Positions 1 through 8,438 of a stretch of 64,000 nucleotides of DNA are shown here, piece after piece; within the stretch, counting starts at the first letter, position 1, and each line of letters starts with the position of its first letter. This stretch comes from JBFWMG01 sp050251715 (GTDB lineage: Bacteria; Desulfobacterota; Desulfovibrionia; Desulfovibrionales; Desulfovibrionaceae). The notes below the pieces were generated by a model. It did no database searches. It was not told where the DNA came from and was given only the letters and a program-made list of their open reading frames with translations. The translations under genes and the position numbers were made by a program. The DNA lies in NCBI GenBank assembly GCA_050251715.1, contig JBFWMG010000003.1:124001-188000 (forward strand), in the 5' to 3' direction.

Positions 1-6
1 GGTATT

Positions 7-1254
7 ATGGCCAAGGACAAGAAAGACCTGTTGCAGGAGCGGGCGCGGCTGACCACGGAAGCGCACGCCATCATGGAAAAGGACGATATGACCAGCGAGG
101 ACGAGGCCAGGTTTGACGCCCTCATGGCCGAAGCGGACAAGATTCAGGAGCGTGTGGACCGCATTGACCGCCTTGATGCGGCGGAAAACAGTGCCGCCAC
201 CGCCATCGCCTTTGCGGCGGACCTGGCAGGCGTGAGCGTTGACGAGGCTAATGCCCATGAGGCAGCCGTGGCCGCCGCCTTCAACTCCTTCATGCGCGGT
301 GGCATCCTGGCCTTGAACGAGGATCAGCGCGGCATCATCTTCGCCCGCCACCAGGCCATCCCCGGTGCTGTGCGCAACGCGCAGACCACGACCACCACGG
401 GTGGCGGCTACCTCATTCCCACGGGGTTCCACAACATGCTGACCGAGGCGCTGCTGGCTTTCGGCGGTGTGCGCAGCGTGGCCACCATGCTGCCCACGGA
501 CGGCGGCAACCCGCTGCCCATGCCCACGGTCAACGACATGGGCAACAAGGGCGCGCGCGTGGCCGAGAACGTGCAGCATTCCGGACAGGATGTGACCTTC
601 GGCCAGGTCACGCTTAACGCCTACACCTACTCCTCCAAGGTCGTGCTGGTGCCTGTGCAACTCATGCAGGACAGCGCCTTTGACCTGACCGGGTGGCTGG
701 CCAAGGCGCTTGCCAACCGCCTGGGGCGCATCACCAACGAGGAGTTTACCACCGGTAATGGCACCGCGCAGCCCAACGGCATTGTGACCGCCGCCACACT
801 GGGCAAGACCGGGGCAAGCGGGCAGACCACGACCATCATCTATGATGACATTGTGGACCTGCTCCACTCCGTTGATCCCGCTTACCGCATGTCTCCCGGC
901 TGCGGTTGGATGTTTGCCGACTCCACGCTCAAGGCGCTGCGCAAGATCAAGGACGGCGAGTCCCGTCCTATCTGGCAGCCCGGTCTTGCGGGTGGTGCGC
1001 CGGATACCATTCTCGACAAGCCGTACACCATCAACCAGGACATGGCGGCTATGGCCGCTTCCGCCAAGTCGATTCTGTTTGGCGACCTCTCCCTGTACCA
1101 CATCCGCGAAGTCAAGGGCATCCACCTGCTGCGCTTGGAAGAGCGGTACGCCGACTACTTGCAGGTTGGATTTTTGGCCTTCCAGCGCTGTGACGGCGAC
1201 TTGCTCAACGCTGGCACCAACCCCGTGAAATACTACCAGAACGCCGCAGGCTAG
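7..1254 (+). CDS. HK97-family phage major capsid protein
   Basis: This 415-residue protein has the usual length and layout of an HK97 gp5-type capsid precursor. Residues 1 to about 110 form a charged, helical delta/scaffold-like region (LLQERARLTTEAHAIMEK and a DKIQERVDRID stretch). The shell domain follows, with the family-typical GGGYLIPTGF entry near residue 135 and a TGNGTAQPNGI segment near 250. It assembles the prohead shell, and in this family the N-terminal part is usually cleaved by a prophage protease that would lie upstream, outside the window. It opens a co-oriented late operon that continues to about 14.6 kb. The start ATG is only 6 bp from the window edge, so an upstream start cannot be excluded. 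Confidence 0.93.
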   Translation: MAKDKKDLLQERARLTTEAHAIMEKDDMTSEDEARFDALMAEADKIQERVDRIDRLDAAENSAATAIAFAADLAGVSVDEANAHEAAVAAAFNSFMRGGILALNEDQRGIIFARHQAIPGAVRNAQTTTTTGGGYLIPTGFHNMLTEALLAFGGVRSVATMLPTDGGNPLPMPTVNDMGNKGARVAENVQHSGQDVTFGQVTLNAYTYSSKVVLVPVQLMQDSAFDLTGWLAKALANRLGRITNEEFTTGNGTAQPNGIVTAATLGKTGASGQTTTIIYDDIVDLLHSVDPAYRMSPGCGWMFADSTLKALRKIKDGESRPIWQPGLAGGAPDTILDKPYTINQDMAAMAASAKSILFGDLSLYHIREVKGIHLLRLEERYADYLQVGFLAFQRCDGDLLNAGTNPVKYYQNAAG

Positions 1255-1314
1255 CCAGCGCGGCAGACGACAACGGCGGGGGCCGCGCGGCCCCCGCCAT
1301 AAAGGAAGGGAGCC

Positions 1315-1737
1315 ATGGCGAGAACCAAGAAGACCGCAGAGAAGACACCAAAGACCAGGAAGACACCAAAGGCCAAGAAGACGCCCGCAGCCCAGGAGCA
1401 GGCCGTGCCTCCGCATACGGGAGGTGTTGTAGCGGAATCAGCCCCCGTGTTCGTGGGTGACAACTGCGGTGAACTCATGGCGCGCGGCGTGCCTGGCGTG
1501 GCGGCTGAAATGGCAAGTGCTGCTGGCGAAGGCGGAACACGCGGCACCGTGCGCGTGCGCATGTTGGTGGGAATGTCTGGTGGTCCCAATCCGGTGTTGC
1601 AGCCCAACGGCGCGGACGTGAACCTGATCCCCGGACAGGAGCTTGACCTGCCGTCAGAAATGGCCGCCGCGTGGCACAAGGCCGGATCGGCGCAGCTTGT
1701 GGCTGACGCGGAGGGCGCGGCAGCGGCAAAAAAGTAG
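1315..1737 (+). CDS. Phage hypothetical protein with basic Lys/Ala/Pro N-terminus
   Basis: This 140-residue protein lies between capsid and connector genes. Residues 4-30 are a low-complexity run of Lys, Thr, Pro and Ala (TPKTRKTPKAKKTP), resembling histone-H1-like tails. The C-terminal half holds a short beta-rich segment with LIPGQELDLPSEMAAAWHKAG, similar in style to small head-region proteins that place a helix after a PGxxxxLP motif. A Shine-Dalgarno-like AAGGAAGGGAG precedes the ATG. Its position fits a minor head or decoration protein, but no function can be assigned. Confidence 0.6.
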   Translation: MARTKKTAEKTPKTRKTPKAKKTPAAQEQAVPPHTGGVVAESAPVFVGDNCGELMARGVPGVAAEMASAAGEGGTRGTVRVRMLVGMSGGPNPVLQPNGADVNLIPGQELDLPSEMAAAWHKAGSAQLVADAEGAAAAKK

Positions 1738-1748
1738 CTGGCGCGGTC

Positions 1749-2210
1749 GTGGTCTGCGCAGACGCCCCGTGTCTGCATGACGACCTGGCCGCGCTGGGTG
1801 AAATCAAAGGGTTTGACCTCATTGCCGTGAACCGCGCCGCGCTCAAGGTGGCGCACCCCATAAATTATTTGGTCACGCTGCATTGGTACACGCATGAAAT
1901 CGAACAATGGCGGGAGCAACGCAAAGGGAAGGGCTGGAATGACGATTATCTGCTTGTTGGACACGAGGGAAGGGCTCCCGTGGGTGTTGCGTTCCCGTTC
2001 CGTGCCCCGTCCGGCTCGTCTTCGCTTTTTGCCTGCCTGTTTGCGCTGTCCATTGGGTATGAGCGCGTTGTGCTTGCGGGCGGGCCGCTCGACCACCCAG
2101 GATATCACGACTACCGCGAGGGATGGCGCGCCGCGCGGCGCGACGTGCGCGGGAGGGTCATATCCTTGTCAGGGTGGACGCGGGAATTTTGCAAGGGGGC
2201 CACATGCTGA
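1749..2210 (+). CDS. Phage-encoded DUF115/MptE-like protein (putative)
   Basis: This 153-residue GTG-start protein begins 11 bp after the preceding stop. The segment SSLFACLFALSIGYERVVLAGG (residues about 95-116) resembles the glycine/serine-anchored helix plus strand of DUF115/MptE-like Rossmann-type proteins, where a similar SGxxALxxAxxLGxxxIxLxG pattern recurs. FDLIAVNRAALKV near the N-terminus also fits that fold. Such proteins occur in head regions of some Gram-negative prophages and in host surface-glycan loci. The enzymatic role is unknown, and the family call rests on motif shape only. Its stop overlaps the start of the head-tail connector gene (ATGCTGA). Confidence 0.45.
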   Translation: MVCADAPCLHDDLAALGEIKGFDLIAVNRAALKVAHPINYLVTLHWYTHEIEQWREQRKGKGWNDDYLLVGHEGRAPVGVAFPFRAPSGSSSLFACLFALSIGYERVVLAGGPLDHPGYHDYREGWRAARRDVRGRVISLSGWTREFCKGATC

Positions 2211-2806
2211 AACTCATTGAGGCCGCAACCGTGGAGCCTGTGAGCCTGACCGAAGTGCGCGCACAGTGCAACATCGAGCACACGGACGATGACGCCCTGT
2301 TGTCCATCCTGATGGCTGCCGCGCGGCAGGTGGCGGAAACCATCATGCACAGGCAGTGCGTGGCCGCCACCTATGAGCGCGTGCTCGACGCCTTCCCGGA
2401 TAACGACGATCCCCTGGAACTACCCCGCCCGCCGCTGCAATCGGTCATGTCGGTGACGTATCTGGACGCGGATGGCGCGGAGCAGACCCTAGAGGCGGAC
2501 ACGGATTTTGTGACGGACACGGACAGTGAACCAGGCCGCATCTATCCGGCCTATGGCAAGACCTGGCCATCCACGCGCGACACGCTCCGGGCTGTGCGTG
2601 TGCGCTATGTGACCGGGTGGCCGCTGACAGGGACATCGCCGGAGGCGTCCACCACCCCTGCCGCCATCAAGGCGTGGGTGCTGCAACGGGTGGCCACCCT
2701 ATACGAGCAACGCGAATCCCTGGCGCTGGGAACCATTGTGGCGCAGGTGCCGCGTGATTTTGTGGACGGCCTGCTCGACCCCTATATCATTCCGGAGGTG
2801 GTGTAA
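2204..2806 (+). CDS. Phage head-tail connector protein (gp6/phiE125 gp8-like)
   Basis: This 200-residue protein starts at the ATG preceded by GCAAGGGGGCC. The reading frame is open further upstream, but that portion overlaps the previous gene and is probably not translated. It opens with LIEAATVEPVSLTEVRAQCN, followed by DDALLSILMAAARQVAETIM. This matches the adaptor family, where a conserved PV(S/T)L.E.K/R..L motif leads into a helical bundle. The C-terminus with IKAWVLQRVATLYEQRES is also typical. These proteins form the ring beneath the portal. The stop codon overlaps the next start (TAATG), showing translational coupling. Confidence 0.85.
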   Translation: MLKLIEAATVEPVSLTEVRAQCNIEHTDDDALLSILMAAARQVAETIMHRQCVAATYERVLDAFPDNDDPLELPRPPLQSVMSVTYLDADGAEQTLEADTDFVTDTDSEPGRIYPAYGKTWPSTRDTLRAVRVRYVTGWPLTGTSPEASTTPAAIKAWVLQRVATLYEQRESLALGTIVAQVPRDFVDGLLDPYIIPEVV

Positions 2807-3021
2807 TGGACAGACTGAAAATCTTATCAAGCAACAGCCAAGAAATGTCCGCGCTTGTGCGTTTTCTTGGACTGCCCCGCAATGTCCGCGCGTTCACGCT
2901 GCGGGCTTCAGTCGATGAGGTGCCCACGGTAGAGGCCACGTATTTCCCAAGAGAAAATGACCCTGAACCCATAACCGAGCTGCGGCCCCTGGCCTGGCAG
3001 AGCGAATGGGAACTGCCCTGA
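2806..3021 (+). CDS. Small phage protein, head-tail region
   Basis: This 71-residue protein is coupled to both neighbours: its ATG overlaps the upstream TAA, and its TGA overlaps the next ATG. It has no recognisable domain. The sequence is mixed alpha/beta with no membrane segment or cysteines. Gene order between connector and head-closure proteins suggests a minor joining or assembly factor. The function is unknown. Confidence 0.6.
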   Translation: MDRLKILSSNSQEMSALVRFLGLPRNVRAFTLRASVDEVPTVEATYFPRENDPEPITELRPLAWQSEWELP

Positions 3022-3341
3022 TGCGCGCCGGACGTCTGCGCCATACCGTGACTATTGAGCACACCGTGAGCACCCAGAACGCCTACGGTGAGATGGTCCC
3101 CGCTTGGGAGGCTTTTGCCACGCGCCGCGCCGCTGTGCGCCCCCTGGCCGGGCGCGAGTATTTTGCCGCCTCTGGTGAGGGCGCGGAGGTCACGCACGAG
3201 ATACGCCTGCGCTATCTGGACGGCGTGACCACGGCCATGCGTATTGTTTTCAACACCAGGCACTTTGACATCCAATCCGTCATCAACGTGAACGAGCGGG
3301 GCCATGAGTTGATTATCATGGCCGTGGAGACGGTCGCATGA
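3021..3341 (+). CDS. Phage head closure protein (SPP1 gp16-type)
   Basis: This protein is 106 residues from the ATG that overlaps the preceding TGA. An in-frame ATG 15 bp upstream is less likely. The opening MRAGRLRHTVTIEH, a TQNAYGEMVPAWEAFATRRAAVRPLAGREYF stretch and the end pattern MRIVFNTRHFDIQSVIN...GHELIIMAVE are hallmarks of the phage head-tail adaptor/closure family. These proteins plug the connector and accept the tail. Length is normal for the family (about 105-115). Confidence 0.9.
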   Translation: MRAGRLRHTVTIEHTVSTQNAYGEMVPAWEAFATRRAAVRPLAGREYFAASGEGAEVTHEIRLRYLDGVTTAMRIVFNTRHFDIQSVINVNERGHELIIMAVETVA

Positions 3342-3811
3342 GCGGAGAGTATGTGGACGTGCAGATAACCGGTCTCAAGGAACTTGAGCGCAAGCTCTTG
3401 CAACTTCCGGACAAGATTGCGGACAAGGTGTTGCGTTCCGCCGTGTTGAGCGGCGCGGGCGTGGTGCGCAAGCGGGCGCGGCTGCTAGCGCCCAAGCGCA
3501 CCGGGAAGCTGGCAAAGTCCATTCGCTCCAAGGTGCGCAAGCGCACGGGCAAGTTTGTGCGCATCTACGACGTGGGGCCGACGGTGCGCTACGGGCACCT
3601 GGTGGAATACGGCACCGCCCCGCACGTCATCAAGGTGCGCAAGGCCCTGGCCATGGGCAAGGACGGGCGATTCGGAAAGGTGGTGGAACACCCCGGCAGC
3701 GCGCCGCGCCCTTTCCTGCGTCCTGCCTTTGACAGCGCCACCACGGATATCATCGAGACCATGCGCAAAAAAATGGCTGCCGGGATCGAGAAGGAGGCGT
3801 CAACGCCGTGA
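3338..3811 (+). CDS. HK97 gp10-like tail completion protein
   Basis: This protein has 157 residues and overlaps the preceding stop by 4 bp. The N-terminal GLKELERKLLQLPDKIADKVLRSAVLSGA helix, the KRTGKLAKSIRSKV segment and the VEYGTAPHVI turn followed by PRPFLRPAFD are the signature of the HK97-gp10 family. The family acts at the head-proximal end of the tail during assembly. The next gene starts 4 bp before its end. Confidence 0.9.
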   Translation: MSGEYVDVQITGLKELERKLLQLPDKIADKVLRSAVLSGAGVVRKRARLLAPKRTGKLAKSIRSKVRKRTGKFVRIYDVGPTVRYGHLVEYGTAPHVIKVRKALAMGKDGRFGKVVEHPGSAPRPFLRPAFDSATTDIIETMRKKMAAGIEKEASTP

Positions 3812-4182
3812 GCATTGCCGAACCCAAGATAACCGCCGTGCTCCTGCATGATGCCACGGTGGCGGCATTGGCAGGCACGCGGGTGCATCCCGCGCCCTTG
3901 CCGCGCGGGTGCGCCCTCCCGGCCATATCCTACGCCCGCATATCAGGCGGGCAGGTGTACAGCCTGGCAGGTTATTCCGGCCTGGAAAACCCGCGCATCC
4001 AGGTGGATTGCTGGGCTGAAACCTATGACGCGGCCAAGGCGCTGGCAACTGCCGTGCGCGCGGCCATGGACCGCGCAACCACGTTCAATGCGCTGGTTAT
4101 CGGAGACAGGGACCAATTCAGCGACACGGGCCAAAAGCCGCACTCCGTGACGCTGGATTTCAGTGTTTGGAATCTCGAATAA
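3808..4182 (+). CDS. DUF3168-like phage tail completion protein
   Basis: This 124-residue GTG-start protein overlaps the gp10-like gene by 4 bp. The layout is an N-terminal helix (ITAVLLHDATVAAL), a LPRGCALPAISYARIS strand, an IQVDCWAETYDAAKALATAVRAAM helix and a terminal beta strand (HSVTLDFSVW). It matches the gp17/gpU-like tail completion (tail terminator) family. These cap the tail tube and set its end. The position just before the tube gene supports this. Confidence 0.8.
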   Translation: MSIAEPKITAVLLHDATVAALAGTRVHPAPLPRGCALPAISYARISGGQVYSLAGYSGLENPRIQVDCWAETYDAAKALATAVRAAMDRATTFNALVIGDRDQFSDTGQKPHSVTLDFSVWNLE

Positions 4183-4195
4183 GAGGAGAAAAATC

Positions 4196-4615
4196 ATGCC
4201 GGATGATCCTATTAAGGCACAGGGCGTCGTGCTCAAGCGTGGGGATGGTGCTTCGCCGGAAGTGTTCACAGACATTGCGAAGATTGTGGGATTCACTGGC
4301 CCCAACGGGACGGCGACGGTCAGGGACAATACCACCTTGGCAGACCAGGGGAAGGTCAAGGCGATGGGACTGGTCGATGAAGGACAAATGACCCTCGAAT
4401 GTCTGCTTGTCCCCGGCGATATTGGGCAAGCTGGCCTGCGCGCCGACAGACTCAACGGGACGTTGCGCAATTTTAAGCTGGTGCTCACGGATGCCGCGCA
4501 GACCACTTTGACATTCTCCGCGCTGGTGCTCTCTCACCCTATTTCCGGGAACAGCGGTGACACGGTGCATATGTCCGTCACACTGGAAATCTCTGGAATT
4601 GTGGATTGGAGCTGA
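4196..4615 (+). CDS. Phage tail tube protein
   Basis: This protein has 139 residues from the ATG behind a strong AAGAGGAG ribosome binding site. An upstream in-frame extension overlaps the previous gene and lacks such a site. It is beta-rich, with IAKIVGFTGPNGTATVRDNTTLADQGKVKAMGL and QMTLECLLVPGD, and ends in a GDTVHMSVTLEISG strand, like the lambda gpV/TTP tail tube fold. It polymerises around the tape measure to make the non-contractile tube. Confidence 0.82.
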   Translation: MPDDPIKAQGVVLKRGDGASPEVFTDIAKIVGFTGPNGTATVRDNTTLADQGKVKAMGLVDEGQMTLECLLVPGDIGQAGLRADRLNGTLRNFKLVLTDAAQTTLTFSALVLSHPISGNSGDTVHMSVTLEISGIVDWS

Positions 4616-4617
4616 CC

Positions 4618-4965
4618 ATGAAAGACCTGAAACAAGCCATCCTGAATGTGGATGACCTGCCGCGCGAGGCGGTGGAGGTGAAGGCGTGGGGTGTGACCGT
4701 GTACCTGCGCCCCATGACCGGCACGGAACGCGACGCCTATGAGGCGGTGGTCTTTAAGACCGACGGCACCATGAAACGGGAAGACATGCGTGCCGAGCTC
4801 TTGGTCCGCTGTCTGGTGGACGCCTCCGGGAATCGGCTGTTCGGGGATGACGAGGTGGCCGCGCTGGGAGGCAAGAATTCCGCCGTGCTCTGCCCTCTGT
4901 TCCTCAAGGCGCAACGCATCAATGGCATTGGCGTTGGTAGCGACGAGGAGATGGAAAAAAACTAG
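4618..4965 (+). CDS. Phage tail assembly chaperone (lambda G-like, zero-frame product)
   Basis: This 115-residue protein contains KAWGVTVYLRPMTGTERDAYEAVVF, characteristic of tail assembly chaperones. It ends in EEMEKN immediately after an A-rich slippery sequence. In lambdoid tails this protein binds the tape measure during tail assembly. A minor fraction is extended by -1 frameshift into the downstream T-like frame (see the next two entries). It is only 2 bp downstream of the tube gene, so it is likely coupled. Confidence 0.85.
   Translation: MKDLKQAILNVDDLPREAVEVKAWGVTVYLRPMTGTERDAYEAVVFKTDGTMKREDMRAELLVRCLVDASGNRLFGDDEVAALGGKNSAVLCPLFLKAQRINGIGVGSDEEMEKN
4956..4962 (+). promoter_or_regulatory. 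Programmed -1 ribosomal frameshift site (A AAA AAC)
   Basis: The heptamer AAAAAAC sits in the zero frame as A AAA AAC, directly before the TAG stop at 4963-4965. This is a textbook X XXY YYZ -1 slippery site. After slipping, the -1 frame is open without interruption from 4962 to the stop at 5196-5198 and encodes gpT-like sequence. Tail chaperone frameshifting in this arrangement is conserved among siphophages. Confidence 0.88.
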
Positions 4966-5198
4966 CAACGCGGGGGTCGAGGTACTTCTACTTCACTCTC
5001 GCGGAGACACTCGGCATGACCGTGCGCGAACTCCTCGCGCGCGTGGACAGCCGGGAGCTTTCGGAATGGATGGCGTTTTTCCGCCTGCGGGAAAAACGCC
5101 GCACGGCGGGCGCAAACGGCACCGCGCCGCAGAAAAAGCCAGATGCGGCCACGCTCTCGGAACAGATAAAGGCCGCGTTCAAACGCAGGGGATACTAG
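4962..5198 (+). CDS. T-like extension of the tail assembly chaperone (GT fusion, -1 frame)
   Basis: The -1 frame reads LATRGSRYFYFTLAETLGMT and then VRELLARVDSRELSEWMAFF. This matches the gpT-type motif in which an aromatic-rich start leads into LGMTVxELLxxxSSRELxEW. With the zero-frame part it makes a G-T fusion of about 193 residues. An ATG at 5016 could start a short independent 60-residue product, but homologous sequence upstream of it (RGSRYFYFTLAETLG) shows that frameshift expression is the likely route. The fusion recruits tape measure and tube protein. Confidence 0.82.
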   Translation, partial: LATRGSRYFYFTLAETLGMTVRELLARVDSRELSEWMAFFRLREKRRTAGANGTAPQKKPDAATLSEQIKAAFKRRGY

Positions 5199-5201
5199 AA
5201 C

Positions 5202-7175
5202 ATGGTTGCAACAGCCGGAACATTGATGGTCGAGGTGGGCGCGAACGTCGCCCGGTTGCAGCGCGACCTCGGCAAGATGAACCAGCAGATAACATCCGCC
5301 ACAAAACAGTTTTCCAGCGCATTCAAGGGCGTTGGGCTGGCCATCGGCGGCGCGTTTTCCGTGGCGGCCATTACCGGGTTTTTCAAGGAAGGGATGCGGC
5401 AAAATATGGAGTGGGAAAAGCGCCTGAACCGCACGACGGCGCTGCTCAAGGCCACGGGTGACGCCGTGGGCATGACCACCCGGCAGCTTGCCGCGTTTGC
5501 GGACCAACGCGACCTGTCCACCCTGGGCGACAAGGACGGCATCCTCGACGCCATCAACGTGATGCAGACATTCAAGTCCGTGTACGGTGAGACGTTCAAG
5601 GAGAGCATCAAGGTTGCCCAGGACATGGCGGCGGTCATGGGTACGGACGTGAAACAGGCCGCCATACAGTTGGGTAAGGCGCTGGAAGACCCGGTTTCGC
5701 AAATGAACGCGCTCAAGCGTTCCGGCATTTCCTTCACCGACCAGCAGAAGGACATGATTACCGCGCTTGTGGAGTCCGGCGACAAGGTGAAGGCGCAGGC
5801 CATGCTGCTCAAGATGTTGAAAGACCAGCTTGGCGGCGCGGCGGAAGGCGAGGCCAAGGGCATGGCCGGCAGTGTGGACACCTTGTCACATAACTGGCGA
5901 GAACTCACGGAAACCATGGCTAATACCAGCGCGGCAAAGAGCGGTATTGACGCCCTGGCAGAGGCCATTGACGGCATGACGCGCAGCCTCAAGGAGATGA
6001 CCGGACAGGACGAAATCGGAAGATTGACCCGCGAGCTTGCCGCGTATGCGGAGGTGCAGCAGAGCGTAAACTATTCCGGGCGCGGCGCGGCAATGCCATC
6101 TACGGCGCGCGGCCAGGCACAAAGCGCCTATGCCCGGCAAGTTATGGAGGAAAAACGCCTCCAACTGGCCATGCTGCAAAGCGACGAAGAGGCGCGTGCG
6201 CGTGAAGAGGAAGACGTGGCGCGCATGGCGGCAATCAAGGCCAAGGAGGCGGCGCAGGCGGAAGCCAAGGCCATGGCGGAAAAGCGGGCCACCAAGGAGA
6301 TGGCGGAACAGCTCAAGATAGCCAAGGAGCTGACCGGATCGCAGCAGGGGTTGCTGTATCAGGCGCAGGCCAACCGCGACCAGGGGAACACGCCCAGCCT
6401 GTGGGAATGGAACGGGCGCGAACAGCGCATCGATGAAAACGCCATCGCCTCCGCTCAATACGAGGCGCAGCAGGAGTGGGAAAAGCGCACACAGGACAAC
6501 GTGGCGGCCACCCGCAACCTGGCCGATGAAGCGAAGAACGCTTTTTTGGATTACGCGAGGACGGCGGCGGATGTGGCGGGCAATGCCGCTTCCGCGTTCA
6601 ACGCATCCATGAGGTCCATGACGGACGCCATCGTCAGTTTTGCCATGACAGGAAAGGATTCGTTTTCCGCCATGGCCACGTCCATCATTGCCGACATCCT
6701 GCGGATGACCGTGCAATCGAATATTACCGGCCCCATTGCCAACGTCCTCGGCTCTGCCTTGTCATCCGTGTTTTCAGCAGGCCCGACCATGTTTTCCGGG
6801 CAGTCGTCCTATGATTTGCAGGCCAGCGGCATGACCATGAACGCGGCCATGAACGTGCCGCGCGCCCACGGAGGATTGATCGACGAGCCGGTTATAGGCA
6901 TTGGCCAGCGCACGGGCCGCTCGTGGTCGTTTGGCGAGACGGGAAACGAATGGGTTTCACCAGCCGGCGGCGGCGATGCGTCGGGTGGCGTGCAGGTCAT
7001 CATCAATCAGGCCCCGGCAGGCACCACCGTGACGGAATCGCGCGGCGCGGGCAACCTGCGGCAAATCATTGTCGAGGTGGGCAAGGCGCTGGCCGAAGAC
7101 GTGCGCGGCGGCGGCGCGCTGGGCAAGGCGATAGGCTCCACATACGGCATCCGCCGTCAGGGGAGGTTGGCATAA
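5202..7175 (+). CDS. Phage tail length tape measure protein
   Basis: This 657-residue protein starts just after the chaperone. The N-terminal MVEVGANVARLQRDLGKMNQ pattern, hydrophobic residues about 45-65 (GVGLAIGGAFSVAAITGFF) and a long helical, Ala/Lys/Glu-rich centre (about 300-440) are typical. The C-terminal portion contains the phage lambda tape-measure C-terminal domain features (MRSMTDAIVSFAMTGKDSFSAMATSII). It sets tail length and is ejected with DNA. It is on the short side, predicting a shorter tail than lambda. Confidence 0.93.
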   Translation: MVATAGTLMVEVGANVARLQRDLGKMNQQITSATKQFSSAFKGVGLAIGGAFSVAAITGFFKEGMRQNMEWEKRLNRTTALLKATGDAVGMTTRQLAAFADQRDLSTLGDKDGILDAINVMQTFKSVYGETFKESIKVAQDMAAVMGTDVKQAAIQLGKALEDPVSQMNALKRSGISFTDQQKDMITALVESGDKVKAQAMLLKMLKDQLGGAAEGEAKGMAGSVDTLSHNWRELTETMANTSAAKSGIDALAEAIDGMTRSLKEMTGQDEIGRLTRELAAYAEVQQSVNYSGRGAAMPSTARGQAQSAYARQVMEEKRLQLAMLQSDEEARAREEEDVARMAAIKAKEAAQAEAKAMAEKRATKEMAEQLKIAKELTGSQQGLLYQAQANRDQGNTPSLWEWNGREQRIDENAIASAQYEAQQEWEKRTQDNVAATRNLADEAKNAFLDYARTAADVAGNAASAFNASMRSMTDAIVSFAMTGKDSFSAMATSIIADILRMTVQSNITGPIANVLGSALSSVFSAGPTMFSGQSSYDLQASGMTMNAAMNVPRAHGGLIDEPVIGIGQRTGRSWSFGETGNEWVSPAGGGDASGGVQVIINQAPAGTTVTESRGAGNLRQIIVEVGKALAEDVRGGGALGKAIGSTYGIRRQGRLA

Positions 7176-7525
7176 TGGCGATTGTGTGGCTCCCGTCATT
7201 GCCGCAGGCATTCAAAAAGGACAGCTACGAAAGACAGCCGCAGGCCAACACCGTCGAGTCGGCAATGAGCACAGGCCCGGCCAAATCACGACGGCGCGGC
7301 AGTGCAAAGAAGCCTATCCATTCCGGGGTATATGCCATGACGGATGTGCAGTTCGATGCCTTTGAAGCGTTTTATTACGCCACCACCAAGGAGGGCGTGC
7401 TTCCTTTTGAGTGGCCGGGGCCGTTTGGCAATCAGACGATGAAGGCGAAAATAGCCTCATGGACTGCCGCACCCGTGGAAACTGACCTCTGGTCCGTACC
7501 CATTCGCATAGAGGAGCGCCCCTAA
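7175..7525 (+). CDS. Phage minor tail protein (lambda M-like position)
   Basis: This 116-residue protein has its ATG overlapping the tape measure stop (TAATG). It begins MAIVWLPSLPQAFKKDSYE and contains VQFDAFEAFYYATTKEGVLPFEWPGPFGN near residues 60-90. This resembles the M/DUF2460-like small tail-tip proteins that follow tape measures. It is probably part of the distal tail ring. The neighbours (DUF1833 and NlpC-type genes) match the M-L-K-J order. Confidence 0.72.
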   Translation: MAIVWLPSLPQAFKKDSYERQPQANTVESAMSTGPAKSRRRGSAKKPIHSGVYAMTDVQFDAFEAFYYATTKEGVLPFEWPGPFGNQTMKAKIASWTAAPVETDLWSVPIRIEERP

Positions 7526-8040
7526 TGCCGCGCGAACAGATGAGCGCAACAGCCGTACAGGCGGCCATGGCGCAGGAAACAGACGAGGCATTCATCATGT
7601 TGTTGACCGTGATGCATGACGACCTTGCCGCGCCCATGCGCTTTTGCCAGGACGATGTGGCCGAAGAGACGCGGATCATAGATGGTGATGAGGTGCTCGG
7701 CATTACCTCGCGCGGCGATTTCTACGCCGCGTTCCCCTTTGCGGTGGATATCCCGGCTGACAAGGACGACGAAATCGCGCGGGTGCAACTGACCATTGAC
7801 AACGTGTCGCAAAAGATCATCGCCACCCTGCGCACCCTTGTCTCCCCGCCCACCGTATCCCTTGAAATCGCGTTGCTCGACTCCCCGGACACGGTAGAGG
7901 CGGGACCGTATGAAATGAAGCTCAAGTCCGCGCCATATAACACGCTGCAAATAACCGGCGAACTCGGAGGGGAAGACATCCTGAACGAGCCCTATCCTGG
8001 GGAGAGGTTCACACCTTCAAACGCGCCGGGGTTGTGGTGA
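7525..8040 (+). CDS. DUF1833 family phage tail protein (lambda L-like position)
   Basis: This 171-residue protein overlaps the previous gene by one base. EAFIMLLTVMHDDLAAPMRFCQD at the N-terminus and the IPADKDDEIARVQLTIDNVSQKI core match DUF1833 proteins. These occupy the place of lambda gpL in tail-tip modules. Its TGA overlaps the ATG of the NlpC-like gene. Confidence 0.85.
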   Translation: MPREQMSATAVQAAMAQETDEAFIMLLTVMHDDLAAPMRFCQDDVAEETRIIDGDEVLGITSRGDFYAAFPFAVDIPADKDDEIARVQLTIDNVSQKIIATLRTLVSPPTVSLEIALLDSPDTVEAGPYEMKLKSAPYNTLQITGELGGEDILNEPYPGERFTPSNAPGLW

Positions 8041-8438
8041 TGGCCACATTTCCAGCATGGGCCAATAGGTATGTGGGCCGCCATTTTGACGAGCGCACGT
8101 TCAACTGCTTTGACCTGGTGCGCACTGTGCTGGTGCGCGAGTTTGGGCAAAACATCCCAGCGCCCCCGCCAAACGTGTCCGCCGCCAAGGAAGACCGCGC
8201 CGCCGTTGTGGCCGCTATCAAGACGGGCCTCGACGTCTGGGAAGAGATAAACCCCGACAACGTGCGGCCAGGCGATGCCATCCTGCTGCGCATCATGGGG
8301 AATCCATGGCATTGCGGCGTTGTGCTGGCTCCGGGGTGGATGCTGCATGTGATGCAGGGCACAGACACCTGTATTGAAGATTACACCAACCTGAAATGGC
8401 GGAACCGTGTTGCAGGATTCTATAGATACGCCGGGTGA
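8040..8438 (+). CDS. NlpC/P60-like tail tip protein (lambda K-like)
   Basis: This protein is 132 residues from the ATG coupled to the DUF1833 stop. The catalytic Cys lies in FNCFDLVRTVLVREFG (near residue 22) and the His in WHCGVVLAPGWMLHV (near residue 97), spaced as in NlpC/P60 cysteine peptidases. Such proteins at the tail tip cleave peptidoglycan during entry or process the tail hub. It overlaps the start of the J-like gene. Confidence 0.83.
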   Translation: MATFPAWANRYVGRHFDERTFNCFDLVRTVLVREFGQNIPAPPPNVSAAKEDRAAVVAAIKTGLDVWEEINPDNVRPGDAILLRIMGNPWHCGVVLAPGWMLHVMQGTDTCIEDYTNLKWRNRVAGFYRYAG

